From: PALSA-1006 sp964571195
GTDB lineage: Bacteria > Pseudomonadota > Gammaproteobacteria > Burkholderiales > Gallionellaceae
Assembly (NCBI GenBank): GCA_964571195.1
Contig: CAZNAD010000012.1
Span: forward strand, 1 to 64,000
Length of the DNA: 64,000 bases
Reading direction: 5' to 3'
In this document: positions 44,899-52,394 of the stretch, piece after piece
Layout of the letters: every line of letters begins with the position of its first letter
Numbering within the stretch: the stretch's first letter is position 1
Notes under the pieces: generated by a model
What the model saw: the letters and a program-made list of their open reading frames with translations, nothing else
The model's database searches: none
What the model was told of the DNA's origin: nothing
Program-made: the position numbers and the translations under genes

Positions 44899-46224
44899 AT
44901 GACACCCTCCCTGTTCTCCGCCCAGACCGGCCACAGCCAGCTGCAACGACTTATCACGCTCCGCGCCATGGCGGTGTTCGCACAGTGCGCCACACTGGCA
45001 CTGGTACGTTATTTTCTGGAGATGCAGTTGTCGTGGTTGCCGATGCTGGTGACCATCGCGTTGCTGGCGACGCTCAACCTGCTGTCGTGGCTGCGCCTGC
45101 GTGCCGAGCGTCCGGTCGGCAATATGGAACTGTTCGCGCAATTGTGCATCGACGTGCTGGCGCTTTCCGCCCTGCTCTATTACGCGGGTGGTTCGACCAA
45201 TCCTTTTGTTTCGCTGTATTTATTGCCGCTGGTGATCGCTGCCGCCACGCTGCCGCAGCGTTACACCTGGGCGATGGCTTTGTTCACTACGGCCTGTTAC
45301 ACCGTGCTGATGAAGTATTACCTGCCATTGCCCAGCCTGTCCGCAACGGGGGCGGGCGGAGAGATGGCCGACATGGCCGGGCACGACCATATGCAAATGC
45401 AACATGCCATGCCGCAGGACGATGCCTTCAACATGCACGTCATCGGCATGTGGCTGGGCTTCGTCATCAGTGCGCTGGTGGTTGCTTATTTTGTGGTGCA
45501 GATGGCGAACGCCGTGCGCAAGCGCGACGAAAAACTGTCGCGCATCCGCGAGGAGACCCTGCGTAACGAACGCATCGTTGCTCTCGGTATGCAGGCCGCC
45601 AGCGCCGCACACGAAATGGGCACCCCGCTGTCCACCCTGTCGGTGGTGATCGGCGAGTTGCAGCATGAGACGCAAGCTCTGCCGGAATGGCGCGAAAATC
45701 TCGCCATCCTGGACGGACAGGTGCGCAACTGCAAACGCATCCTCGACAAGTTGCTGGCCAATGCGCAGGATGACCGGCCACAGATCCCGCAATCGCTGGA
45801 AGCATTCGTTGTTGATACGCTGGATGAGTGGCAATTGCTGCGGCCGGAAGTGCAGCACCACTATACTTCCTCCGGCACACAACCCGCGCCGCAATTACGC
45901 ATCGACCCCGCGCTACGGGCAGCGTTGTTGAATCTGCTCAACAATGCCGCCGACGTCTCGCCGCAGGAGATCGACATCCATGTGCGCTGGGATGAACAGA
46001 CGTTTACATTTGAGATACACGATCACGGGCACGGACTCACGCCCGAAGCGGTGGAGAATGCCGGTTCGGCTTTTTTCACCACCAAAGAAGAAGGGCGCGG
46101 GTTGGGGTTGTTCCTTGCCAACGCCACCATCGAACAACTGGGCGGCAAGGTGCGCCTGTTCAATCGCGAAGGGGGCGGCGCTACGACCGAAGTCGTATTG
46201 CCGCTCAAGGGAAAAACAACATGA
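44899..46224 (+). CDS. regB: RegB/PrrB-type redox sensor histidine kinase with Met/His-rich loop
   Basis: 441 residues from the ATG at 44899 (MTPSLFSAQTGHSQ); an in-frame GTG 30 codons upstream is less likely. Six transmembrane helices (about 18-200) include the quinone-binding heptad GGSTNPF (97-103). The loop at about 155-184 (EMADMAGHDHMQMQHAMPQ...) is rich in Met and His, like a copper site. Then the H-box SAAHEMGTPLSTL with His238, and Cys278 in VRNCKRILDKL, aligned with the redox Cys of Rhodobacter RegB. HATPase with EIHDHGHGL and GRGLGLF. Likely senses quinone redox state; copper sensing is inference. Confidence 0.9.
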   Translation: MTPSLFSAQTGHSQLQRLITLRAMAVFAQCATLALVRYFLEMQLSWLPMLVTIALLATLNLLSWLRLRAERPVGNMELFAQLCIDVLALSALLYYAGGSTNPFVSLYLLPLVIAAATLPQRYTWAMALFTTACYTVLMKYYLPLPSLSATGAGGEMADMAGHDHMQMQHAMPQDDAFNMHVIGMWLGFVISALVVAYFVVQMANAVRKRDEKLSRIREETLRNERIVALGMQAASAAHEMGTPLSTLSVVIGELQHETQALPEWRENLAILDGQVRNCKRILDKLLANAQDDRPQIPQSLEAFVVDTLDEWQLLRPEVQHHYTSSGTQPAPQLRIDPALRAALLNLLNNAADVSPQEIDIHVRWDEQTFTFEIHDHGHGLTPEAVENAGSAFFTTKEEGRGLGLFLANATIEQLGGKVRLFNREGGGATTEVVLPLKGKTT

Positions 46225-46763
46225 CCGAACAGAGCGCCGACTGCCCCTCGCTGTTGCTGGTTGATGACGACGAGACGTTCCGCGCCGTGTTGTCGCGTGC
46301 GCTGGAAAAGCGCGGTTTCAGCGTGACACTCGCCGCAAGCGTCGAACAGGCGCTGCCGCTGGCGCAGGCCAATCCGCCCGAATATGTCGTAGTCGATCTG
46401 AAGATGGAGGGAGCTTCCGGCTTGGTGCTGGTTCAGGCCTTGCACGAGCTGGATGCGGCCACACGTATTGTGGTGCTGACCGGATATGCCAGCATTGCCA
46501 CTGCGGTGGAAGCGGTCAAACTCGGTGCCACGCAATATCTGGCCAAGCCCGCCAATGCTGACGAGATCGTCGCCGCCTTCGGCCACCATGCCAGTACCGA
46601 TGCCGAATTTGAAGCCCAGCCCGCTACGGTGGAGCGTCTGGAATGGGAACATATCAACCGGGTGTTGCAGGAACAACAGGGCAACATCTCCGCCACCGCG
46701 CGCCGCTTGAACATGCACCGGCGCACCTTGCAGCGCAAGCTGGCAAAACGCCCCGCCGCCTGA
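46221..46763 (+). CDS. regA: RegA/PrrA-type response regulator
   Basis: 180 residues. Receiver domain (about 10-125) with LLLVDDDETF, the phospho-acceptor in VVVDLKMEG, TGY and the Lys in YLAKPANADE; a proline-containing linker; and a Fis-type helix-turn-helix at the end (GNISATARRLNMHRRTLQRK). This matches RegA, which controls redox-dependent genes including nif, cbb and oxidases in other proteobacteria. The start overlaps the regB stop by four bases. Confidence 0.93.
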   Translation: MTEQSADCPSLLLVDDDETFRAVLSRALEKRGFSVTLAASVEQALPLAQANPPEYVVVDLKMEGASGLVLVQALHELDAATRIVVLTGYASIATAVEAVKLGATQYLAKPANADEIVAAFGHHASTDAEFEAQPATVERLEWEHINRVLQEQQGNISATARRLNMHRRTLQRKLAKRPAA

Positions 46764-46769
46764 CGCGCG

Positions 46770-47477
46770 TTAGATTGTGCCGTTCAGATATGCCTGACGT
46801 CTGGCTTCGGGAAAGCGTTCGATCGCGTACCGCAACATCGTGCGCGGCATGATGCGGTAATGCTGTTGCAGGAAAGCCTCTTCCGTTTTTTGATCGCGTT
46901 TACCCACCTCGCGCAACATCCAGCCCACCGCTTTGTGCATCAGGTCGTGCTTGTCGGACAAGAGCTGTTCGGCGAGGCGCAGCGTGTCGGCGAATTCGTT
47001 GCGGCGGATGAAATGGAATGTGGCGATGATGGCGATGCGCCGCTCCCATAAGGATGGCGCAGCCACAAATTCATACAGCACCTGCCTGGGACGCTGCGCG
47101 AGAAAATCGCCAACGATGTGCGGCGCGCTCACATCGACCAGATCCCAGTTGTTGATGTGCGCGGTATGGGCGAGATACAAGTCGTAACACGCACGTTTGT
47201 GTTCCGCATCGCCGCGTTGATAGGAATCGATCAACAGCAGCAGCGCGAACAGGCGCTCTTCGTGATAGCCCGATTTCAGCAAGGCTGCCATAACCTTGAG
47301 TGGCGTGCCGCGCAAGGTTTTTACCTGCGCACGCAAAGTCGGCACTTTGATGCCGAGGAACACATCGCCCGCACCGTATTGTCCCGGTGCGGTCTTGAAG
47401 AAACGCTGTGACATCTGCGCGGTGGCCGGATCGGCGAGCGCGCGCAAGCGGGTTTGAATGGTGTCCAGCGTGATCAT
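46770..47477 (-). CDS. DNA alkylation repair protein, AlkD-like
   Basis: 235 residues from the ATG at 47477 (MITLDTIQTRLRALADPATA), which starts next to the dioxygenase stop; a longer upstream frame is rejected. Tandem HEAT-like helices with FLGIKVPTLRAQVK, HINNWDLVDVSAPHIVG and HKAVGWMLREVGKRD, the AlkD signature. AlkD removes bulky or charged alkyl bases without flipping them. Convergent with regA and cotranscribed with the dioxygenase gene upstream. Confidence 0.91.
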   Translation of the reverse strand: MITLDTIQTRLRALADPATAQMSQRFFKTAPGQYGAGDVFLGIKVPTLRAQVKTLRGTPLKVMAALLKSGYHEERLFALLLLIDSYQRGDAEHKRACYDLYLAHTAHINNWDLVDVSAPHIVGDFLAQRPRQVLYEFVAAPSLWERRIAIIATFHFIRRNEFADTLRLAEQLLSDKHDLMHKAVGWMLREVGKRDQKTEEAFLQQHYRIMPRTMLRYAIERFPEARRQAYLNGTI

Positions 47478-47478
47478 C

Positions 47479-48297
47479 TCAGCCGAACTGATAAGCCGAC
47501 ACCGCTTTGCCCAGCAGCAATTCGTGATAACAGGTGAGTCCCGCATCGGAGCCTGCCGCACCTGCGACTACCATCAGCGGCAGCAGGTGTTCGCTGCGCG
47601 GATGGCAGGCGCGCGCACCGGGTGCTTGTTCCCATCCGGTCAGCAAACGTTCGCGCTCGGCAGGTTGCGCGCGGATCGCATCACCCAGCCAGGTGTCGAA
47701 CTGCACCGATGCCTGATTGGCGTCCGCATGCGGCACGAAGAACTCGCGCAGATTGTGATAACTCAGGCCGCTGCCCACGATCAACACCCCTTCATCGCGC
47801 AACGGTGCGAGCGCGTGGCCGAGGGCGAGATGCCGCGCGGGATCGAGATCGTTGAGCAGCGAAAGTTGCACGATGGGGATATCGGCATCGGGGTAGATCA
47901 GTTTGAACGGGATGAACACACCGTGGTCGAGGCCGCGCTGCTGTTCCTGTGCCGTGTCGAATCCTGCCGCAGCGAGCAGCGCCTGCACCCGCGTGCCGAC
48001 TTCGGGCGAGCCGCTGGCGGGGTAGGTCAGGCGATAAGTGTGTTCGGGGAAGCCGTAGTAGTCATACAGCAACGAGTAATTTCCGGCGTTGAGCACCGTG
48101 GCTACGGCGCATTCCCAATGGGCGGAAATGACCAGCACCGCTTTCGGGCGCGTGCCGACCCGCGCGGGGATGCCGCGCAGAAACGCCGCCATAGCGTCCC
48201 ACAAGGTCGGCGGAAAACCCGGCATCGGCTCCATGAAGAAACACGGGCCACCACCATGCGGGATATAAAACGCGGGTAAACGGGATGAGGTATCCAT
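47479..48297 (-). CDS. Class III extradiol dioxygenase, DODA family (YgiD-like)
   Basis: 272 residues. LPAFYIPHGGGPCFFMEP at the N-terminus (metal His), VLVISAHWE (second His), GLDHGVFIPFK and VGSGLSYHNLR, then EHLLPLMVVAGAAG: the LigB-like fold of the 4,5-DOPA dioxygenase family. Related YgiD can open DOPA; the native substrate in such bacteria is unknown. The gene ends one base from the alkD start. Confidence 0.9.
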   Translation of the reverse strand: MDTSSRLPAFYIPHGGGPCFFMEPMPGFPPTLWDAMAAFLRGIPARVGTRPKAVLVISAHWECAVATVLNAGNYSLLYDYYGFPEHTYRLTYPASGSPEVGTRVQALLAAAGFDTAQEQQRGLDHGVFIPFKLIYPDADIPIVQLSLLNDLDPARHLALGHALAPLRDEGVLIVGSGLSYHNLREFFVPHADANQASVQFDTWLGDAIRAQPAERERLLTGWEQAPGARACHPRSEHLLPLMVVAGAAGSDAGLTCYHELLLGKAVSAYQFG

Positions 48298-48433
48298 TTC
48301 AGTTTTCCCTTCCGGTTAATCGTGTTGTGGGGGGGCGGGGAATTATACGATGCTTAGGAGGAGAGTTGATTTATGGTCAAGGAGGCACTCCTTGAATAAA
48401 AGGCAACTTCGCGGGGTGCGGCCCCGCCCGCCG

Positions 48434-48630
48434 ATTACTTTCTTTGTGCGGCCAAAGAAAGTAATCAAAGAAATGCCGCCCCGGTTTGCCGCTGCTTCGC
48501 AGTTCCCTGCGTTGCTCATCTGGTCAGGCGGCTGCGGAACTCGCACGATCCGCTACGCGGCCACGTGCTCAAACAGTCCTCGCCGAAATCCCCTGACCAG
48601 CCTGCGCTACTCGGCGGCGCACAGGGGAAG
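48434..48630. repeat. Left copy of a roughly 190-bp dispersed repeat (inverted relative to 49545-49729)
   Basis: Begins with a perfect 13-bp hairpin ATTACTTTCTTTG/CAAAGAAAGTAAT (48434-48465). The rest, including CAGTTCCCTGCGTTGCTC, GGTCAGGCGGCTGCGGAACT and CGCCGAAATCCCCTGACCAG, is closely matched by the reverse complement of 49545-49729. It fills much of the 420-bp gap after the dioxygenase gene. Beyond it, 48655-48674 is a GGCGGGC/GCCCGCC hairpin; the rest has no feature I can name. The repeat class occurs widely in beta- and gammaproteobacteria. Confidence 0.85.
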
Positions 48631-48717
48631 GGAATTCAAAACCGCAAACCCTGATGGCGGGCAATGCCCGCCATGCCTGCTTCAGGCGACACGATATAGA
48701 GCGCCGTCATCCACGTA

Positions 48718-49431
48718 CTAGCTTATGAAATACAATTTCACGTTATTTAGCGTAATGTTAGAAAATTCCAATTTTGCAATTTCACCATACACTCTAATTT
48801 TTGATTTTTCTGGTAGTACTCCAAGCTCTTTGTAGTCGTCCAGCATAACTTCGCAATCAATAAGCCCCATTGTTTTACAGTCTTCGGGCCTTAATAACAA
48901 AAATATTTGTCCATTCTCTCTTTTACTCGCAGAGGCTAGCAGCGAATCCCATTCAACATAAAGGCCCAAATAATTTTTCTTAATATCCTCTCGTTGTAAT
49001 GGAGGGGCGCTATTTACTGCCTCCCAAATGTCATCAAATTTAATGTGGCTTACCCGTATTATCTCCACGGCCTCCTCATTTCTTCTAAGACTTGGTTTGC
49101 TTCCTTGAAGATGTACAGATACTTTTGGCTCGATTTCGAGAGCGTTTATTAAGGCTGGAGTTGGCTGCTCAATTGACTTGCTTGATGCTTCAGATGATTT
49201 GGATGCCGACTCTATAGAAGATGAGTAGATGTCCAATGATGAAGACTCTCCGAAGAAATCTGCATTTCTATAAAGCGCAATAACTGCACCACCCAGCTCA
49301 ATAATGAATGCGCCAAATAACCCCTTAAGGTAAAAATCATCAATAGGAATTTGTTTCGTTATTCCAAGTAAAGTCACAATGGCTGTTAAGCCAAAAATCG
49401 TGAGGAAGGTATAAAAAAGATGCCTTTTCAT
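48718..49431 (-). CDS. AT-rich orphan: two-helix membrane protein with a C-terminal soluble domain
   Basis: 237 residues from the ATG at 49431 (MKRHLFYTFLTIFGL), with AGGA six bases upstream; a longer upstream frame runs into the flanking repeat and is rejected. Two transmembrane helices (about 5-25 and 35-53) leave a Ser-rich linker (about 60-85) and a soluble domain. The last ~110 residues (NYLGLYVEWDSLL...IRVYGEIAKLEFSNITLNNV) have the strand pattern of an OB-fold, by eye only. The gene is clearly richer in A+T than its neighbours and lies between inverted repeat copies, both signs of transfer. No family recognised. Confidence 0.75.
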   Translation of the reverse strand: MKRHLFYTFLTIFGLTAIVTLLGITKQIPIDDFYLKGLFGAFIIELGGAVIALYRNADFFGESSSLDIYSSSIESASKSSEASSKSIEQPTPALINALEIEPKVSVHLQGSKPSLRRNEEAVEIIRVSHIKFDDIWEAVNSAPPLQREDIKKNYLGLYVEWDSLLASASKRENGQIFLLLRPEDCKTMGLIDCEVMLDDYKELGVLPEKSKIRVYGEIAKLEFSNITLNNVKLYFIS

Positions 49432-49544
49432 ATTTGTCCTACATGTTATTGGTTCGCAAGAACGTTGAGATGCCAATGTACCGGAGTAACGATATTTTGA
49501 CTATGAGCATAACTATTCTTATGAGGATGGAGGTTTTGGGTTTT

Positions 49545-49729
49545 CTTCCCCTGTACGCCGCCGAGTAGCGCAGGCTGGTCAGGGGATTTCGGCGAGGACT
49601 GTTTGAGCGCGAAGCGCGAGTTCCGCAGCCGCCTGACCAGTCGAGCAACGCAGGGAACTGCGCAGCAGCGGCGCACCGGGGTCGCCTTCTTCTTGGTTAC
49701 TTCTTCTTGGCGAAGCAAGAAGAAGTAAC
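49545..49729. repeat. Right copy of the roughly 190-bp dispersed repeat (inverted)
   Basis: Reverse complement of the left copy over nearly its whole length. It ends in a perfect 14-bp hairpin GTTACTTCTTCTTG/CAAGAAGAAGTAAC (49696-49729), equivalent to but different in sequence from the left hairpin, so the two copies are diverged family members and not a recent exact duplication. The 458-bp gap 49432-49889 holds this copy, a second palindrome and a further repeat; the 113 bp next to the orphan gene should hold its promoter. Confidence 0.85.
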
Positions 49730-49773
49730 TTGCTGTCGGGCAACCCCCGACGGTTTTGAAGTTGGTTCTAAAT

Positions 49774-49799
49774 GTTGGGTTACGCTGCGCTAACCCAAC
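49774..49799. repeat. GTTGGGTTA...TAACCCAAC palindrome
   Basis: Perfect 9-bp arms (49774-49782, 49791-49799) around CGCTGCGC. This TTGGGTTACGC...CCCAA hairpin is a known type of dispersed repeat in many bacteria. It lies between the right-hand 190-bp repeat and the next repeat. Confidence 0.7.
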
Positions 49800-49823
49800 C
49801 TACAAAACCAGCGGGCTTCGCCC

Positions 49824-49867
49824 ATCCTTCGATACACCGCGCTATGCGCGGCACTCAGGACGAACGG
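49824..49867. repeat. Dispersed repeat, copy 2 (ATCCTTCGATAC ... CAGGACGAACGG)
   Basis: 44 bp with the same arms as 40186-40226 but a different core hairpin (ccgcgctatgcgcgg), showing that arms are conserved and the core evolves as a stem. It ends 22 bp before the ubiX stop. Confidence 0.75.
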
Positions 49868-49889
49868 GCAGAGGGACTCAACGCGAACC

Positions 49890-50489
49890 TCATTCTCCCC
49901 ACTTCTTCATCAACGTCTGCTCCACCCCAAGATGATCAAGCAAACGCGCCACCACAAAATCCACAATCTCCTGCACGCTCTGCGGATGGTTATAGAAGCC
50001 CGGATTGGGCGGCATGATGACGGCTCCGGCATGGGACAGTTTGAGCATGTTTTCCAGATGAATGGCGGAGAAGGGCATTTCTCTGGGCACTAAGATCAGT
50101 GTGCGTTTTTCTTTGAGCATGACATCGGCGGCGCGGGCGATGAGGTCGTCGCTGATGCCGCTGGCGATCTTGCCGAGTGTGCCCATGGTGCAGGGACATA
50201 CCACCATCGCATCACCGGGATTGGAGCCGGAGGCCATCGGTGCGTACCAGTCCTGGATGCCGAACACTTTCAGTTCACCGCTGAATTCGCCGAAACGTTC
50301 CGTGAGCATCTGCTGCGCATCCTGCGGGCGGCTGGGCAGTACCAAATCCATCTCCTGTTTGGCGACGATCTGCGCGGCTTGTGAATAAACGAGGTGTACA
50401 CGCTGGCCGCTTTGCAGCAAACATTCGAGCAGGCGCATGCCATAGGGCAGGCCGGAGGCTCCGGTGAACGCTAACGTGATCGTTTTCAT
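49890..50489 (-). CDS. ubiX: Flavin prenyltransferase UbiX
   Basis: 199 residues from the ATG at 50489 (MKTITLAFTGASGLPYGMRL). Flavoprotein fold with FTGASGLPYG, VVCPCTMGTLGKIASGISDDLIARAADV and LVPREMPFSAIHLENM, and GAVIMPPNPGFYN. Makes the prenylated FMN cofactor needed by UbiD decarboxylases in ubiquinone synthesis. Preceded by a long inverted repeat (50500-50623) that ends 10 bp before the ATG, so the leader probably folds. Confidence 0.95.
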   Translation of the reverse strand: MKTITLAFTGASGLPYGMRLLECLLQSGQRVHLVYSQAAQIVAKQEMDLVLPSRPQDAQQMLTERFGEFSGELKVFGIQDWYAPMASGSNPGDAMVVCPCTMGTLGKIASGISDDLIARAADVMLKEKRTLILVPREMPFSAIHLENMLKLSHAGAVIMPPNPGFYNHPQSVQEIVDFVVARLLDHLGVEQTLMKKWGE

Positions 50490-50499
50490 AAACCCTTTT

Positions 50500-50623
50500 A
50501 CCACAGAGACACAGAGACACAGAGAAAGACGGACATGAGATTCCAGCGGTCAGGGTGCAGTCGGGTATTAAATCTTGTTTGTTTATGTTTTTGCATTTCT
50601 CTGTGTCTCTGTGTCTCTGTGGT
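50500..50623. repeat. Element with perfect 28-bp inverted ends (CACAGAGACACAGAGA type)
   Basis: Arms 50500-50527 and 50596-50623 are perfect reverse complements: ACCACAGAGACACAGAGACA at one end and its mirror at the other, with an internal 8-bp repeat (ACACAGAG). 68 bp of unique sequence lie between. This repeat class is widespread in environmental bacteria. The right arm supplies the last codons of the Gx-transporter gene (HHRDTETQRNAK). Confidence 0.85.
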
Positions 50624-51191
50624 GAGTTGTTTTTTCATCCATGAACTTCATCGCGATTATTCCATTCACGGTGCCAAATACCAACGCGGCGGCGGCGAAG
50701 ATGGGCAGCAGGTAGGCGATGCCGCTGTGCGGGATGAGCCAGAGATAGACTACCAGCATCTGTCCGGCGATGTGGGCGTAGGCGGCGAACACGCTGTGGG
50801 TGATGGCACCGAACCAGCGTTGGGGTAAGTGCATGCTTAGCGCGAGAGCCGCAAGGCTGCACAGGGCACCGGTGAGGCTGAGGAAGAATCCCGGCGCGAG
50901 GAAGTTGCCGAACAGCAGGCTGCCCGCCACCACGCGCAACAGCGAGACCCATGCCGCCGCCCGCCAGCCGTAACGTGCCAGCACGATGAGTACGACGATG
51001 TTGGCCAGCCCCGGTTTGACGCCGGGCAGAGGGGAGGGGATGGCGGCTTCCAGCACGGTGAGGCCGAGCGCCACTGCGGCCAGGCGCGCGAGGCGATGGT
51101 CTGCGGCGCTGGTGTCGAGGAGAATCGAAGCAGGTTCTTTCCCTTCCCCCTTCCCCCTTTCCCCAAGATATTTAGTAGTTGAGGCTGTCAT
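50583..51191 (-). CDS. Gx transporter family membrane protein (heptaprenyl diphosphate synthase component I-like)
   Basis: 202 residues, ATG at 51191. Five to six transmembrane helices from residue 35 to 180; VKPGLANIVVLIVLARYGWR and FGNFLAPGFFLSLTGALCSLAALAL are the Gx-transporter/HepA-I signature. Its N-terminal ~22 residues (YLGERGKGEGKE) come from a polypurine stretch and its last ~14 (HHRDTETQRNAKT) from a dispersed repeat, so both ends look eroded by repeats. It overlaps the NusG-II gene by 20 bases; the two are a recurrent pair. Confidence 0.85.
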   Translation of the reverse strand: MTASTTKYLGERGKGEGKEPASILLDTSAADHRLARLAAVALGLTVLEAAIPSPLPGVKPGLANIVVLIVLARYGWRAAAWVSLLRVVAGSLLFGNFLAPGFFLSLTGALCSLAALALSMHLPQRWFGAITHSVFAAYAHIAGQMLVVYLWLIPHSGIAYLLPIFAAAALVFGTVNGIIAMKFMDEKTTHHRDTETQRNAKT

Positions 51192-51546
51192 ATTTTTTCT
51201 CGCCGCCGGTCAGTTCGACGCTGATCTCGTTGGGCAGGCAGATGGCGACTTCCCCCGCGTTTTTGAGCCAGCCTTGGCGCACGCAGTATTGGCGCGGGCT
51301 GGGGTCGAAAACGATACGCGCCTGACGGTTGCGGACGGCGACGATGCTGGTGCCGAGCGGGCCGGGCACGCTGACCTCGGTGTCGTGGTTGAGCGGCAGT
51401 TCGCGGAACACTTTGCCGCCGCTGCGGATGACGGCTTTGTCTGCCGCGCCGCCCTGCCACAGCAGCGTGGCCAGCCAGACGGTGCACAGGCAGCCCGACA
51501 ATAAGACCAGGCTATCGCCGAGCTTGATGTGGGCGGGAAGGTGCAC
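51172..51546 (-). CDS. NusG domain II-containing small membrane-anchored protein
   Basis: 124 residues from the GTG at 51546 (HLPAHIKLGDSLVLLSGCLC), three bases after the rapZ stop; a far longer upstream frame lies inside rapZ. One transmembrane helix (about 10-30), then an exported NusG-domain-II-like beta domain with RQARIVFDPSPRQYCVRQGW and ICLPNEISVEL. Proteins of this type occur beside Gx transporters and ApbE/Rnf-type flavin systems; the function is unknown. Confidence 0.82.
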   Translation of the reverse strand: MHLPAHIKLGDSLVLLSGCLCTVWLATLLWQGGAADKAVIRSGGKVFRELPLNHDTEVSVPGPLGTSIVAVRNRQARIVFDPSPRQYCVRQGWLKNAGEVAICLPNEISVELTGGEKKYDSLNY

Positions 51547-51548
51547 GG

Positions 51549-52394
51549 TCAGGCGGGGAGCTTGAGTTCGCGGTGGCGCACGATGACTTGTTGTTCGTCT
51601 TTGAAGTGGCGTGCAAGTTTTTCCACGAGGTAGACCGAGCGGTGTTGTCCGCCGGTGCAGCCGATGGCGACGGTGAGATAGTTGCGGTTGTCGGCGATGA
51701 AGCTGGGCAGCCAGTCGGCGACGAAGGTGCGGATGTCCTCGTACATCTTCTGTGCGCTGGGTGTGTTGTCCAGAAAGTGGATGACGGGTTCGTCGCGCCC
51801 GGTGAGCGGGCGCAGTCTTTCGCTGTAGTGCGGATTGGGCAGACAGCGCACGTCGAACACCAGGTCGGAATCCAGTGGCACGCCGTATTTGAAGCCGAAC
51901 GACTGGAACAGCAGGGTCAGGCGCGAGCGGTCGATCTGGATGAAGTCTTTGATCCACTGGCGCAGCGTATTGGCACCGATGTCGCTGGTGTCGATGTGGT
52001 GGCCTATGCCGCCGATCTCGGCCAGCAGTTCGCGTTCCAGTTGCACGCATTCCGGCAGGGTGCGCTGTTCGTTGCTCAGCGGGTGGCGGCGGCGGGTCTC
52101 GGAAAAACGTTTCACCAGTGTGTCGGTCTGCGCGTCGAGGTATAGCAGATGGACATCCACGCCTTGCTGCTTGAGTTGTTCGATATGCTGCGGCAATTCG
52201 CGCATGCTGCCACCGCTGCGCGCGTCTATGCTGACGGCGCAGCGGGCAAGCCCAGATTGTTGCAGATTGGCGATCAGGGCGGGCAGCAGCGCCACCGGCA
52301 GGTTGTCCACGCAGTAGTAGTCGCTGTCCTCCAGCATCTTGAGTGCCACGCTCTTGCCGGAGCCGGACAGTCCGCTGATCAGGAACAGTCTCAC
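51549..52394 (-). CDS. rapZ: RNase adapter protein RapZ
   Basis: 281 residues, GTG start overlapping the hprK stop. Walker A GLSGSGKSVALKMLED, LYLDAQTDTLVKRFSETRRRHPL, and the C-terminal domain with FKYGVPLDSDLVFDVRCLPNPH and GCTGGQHRSVYLVEKLA. In E. coli it directs RNase E to the sRNA GlmZ and so tunes cell-envelope amino-sugar synthesis. Part of the rpoN-hpf-ptsN-hprK-rapZ group. Confidence 0.96.
   Translation of the reverse strand: MRLFLISGLSGSGKSVALKMLEDSDYYCVDNLPVALLPALIANLQQSGLARCAVSIDARSGGSMRELPQHIEQLKQQGVDVHLLYLDAQTDTLVKRFSETRRRHPLSNEQRTLPECVQLERELLAEIGGIGHHIDTSDIGANTLRQWIKDFIQIDRSRLTLLFQSFGFKYGVPLDSDLVFDVRCLPNPHYSERLRPLTGRDEPVIHFLDNTPSAQKMYEDIRTFVADWLPSFIADNRNYLTVAIGCTGGQHRSVYLVEKLARHFKDEQQVIVRHRELKLPA

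Noticed and set aside
48434..49729. CRISPR array suggested by repeated hairpins
   Set aside because: There are only two diverged copies, inverted relative to each other, with a gene between them; no regular spacer pattern.
49772..50017. 81-codon plus-strand frame across the repeats
   Set aside because: It translates three dispersed repeats and the antisense of ubiX; no ribosome site or family.
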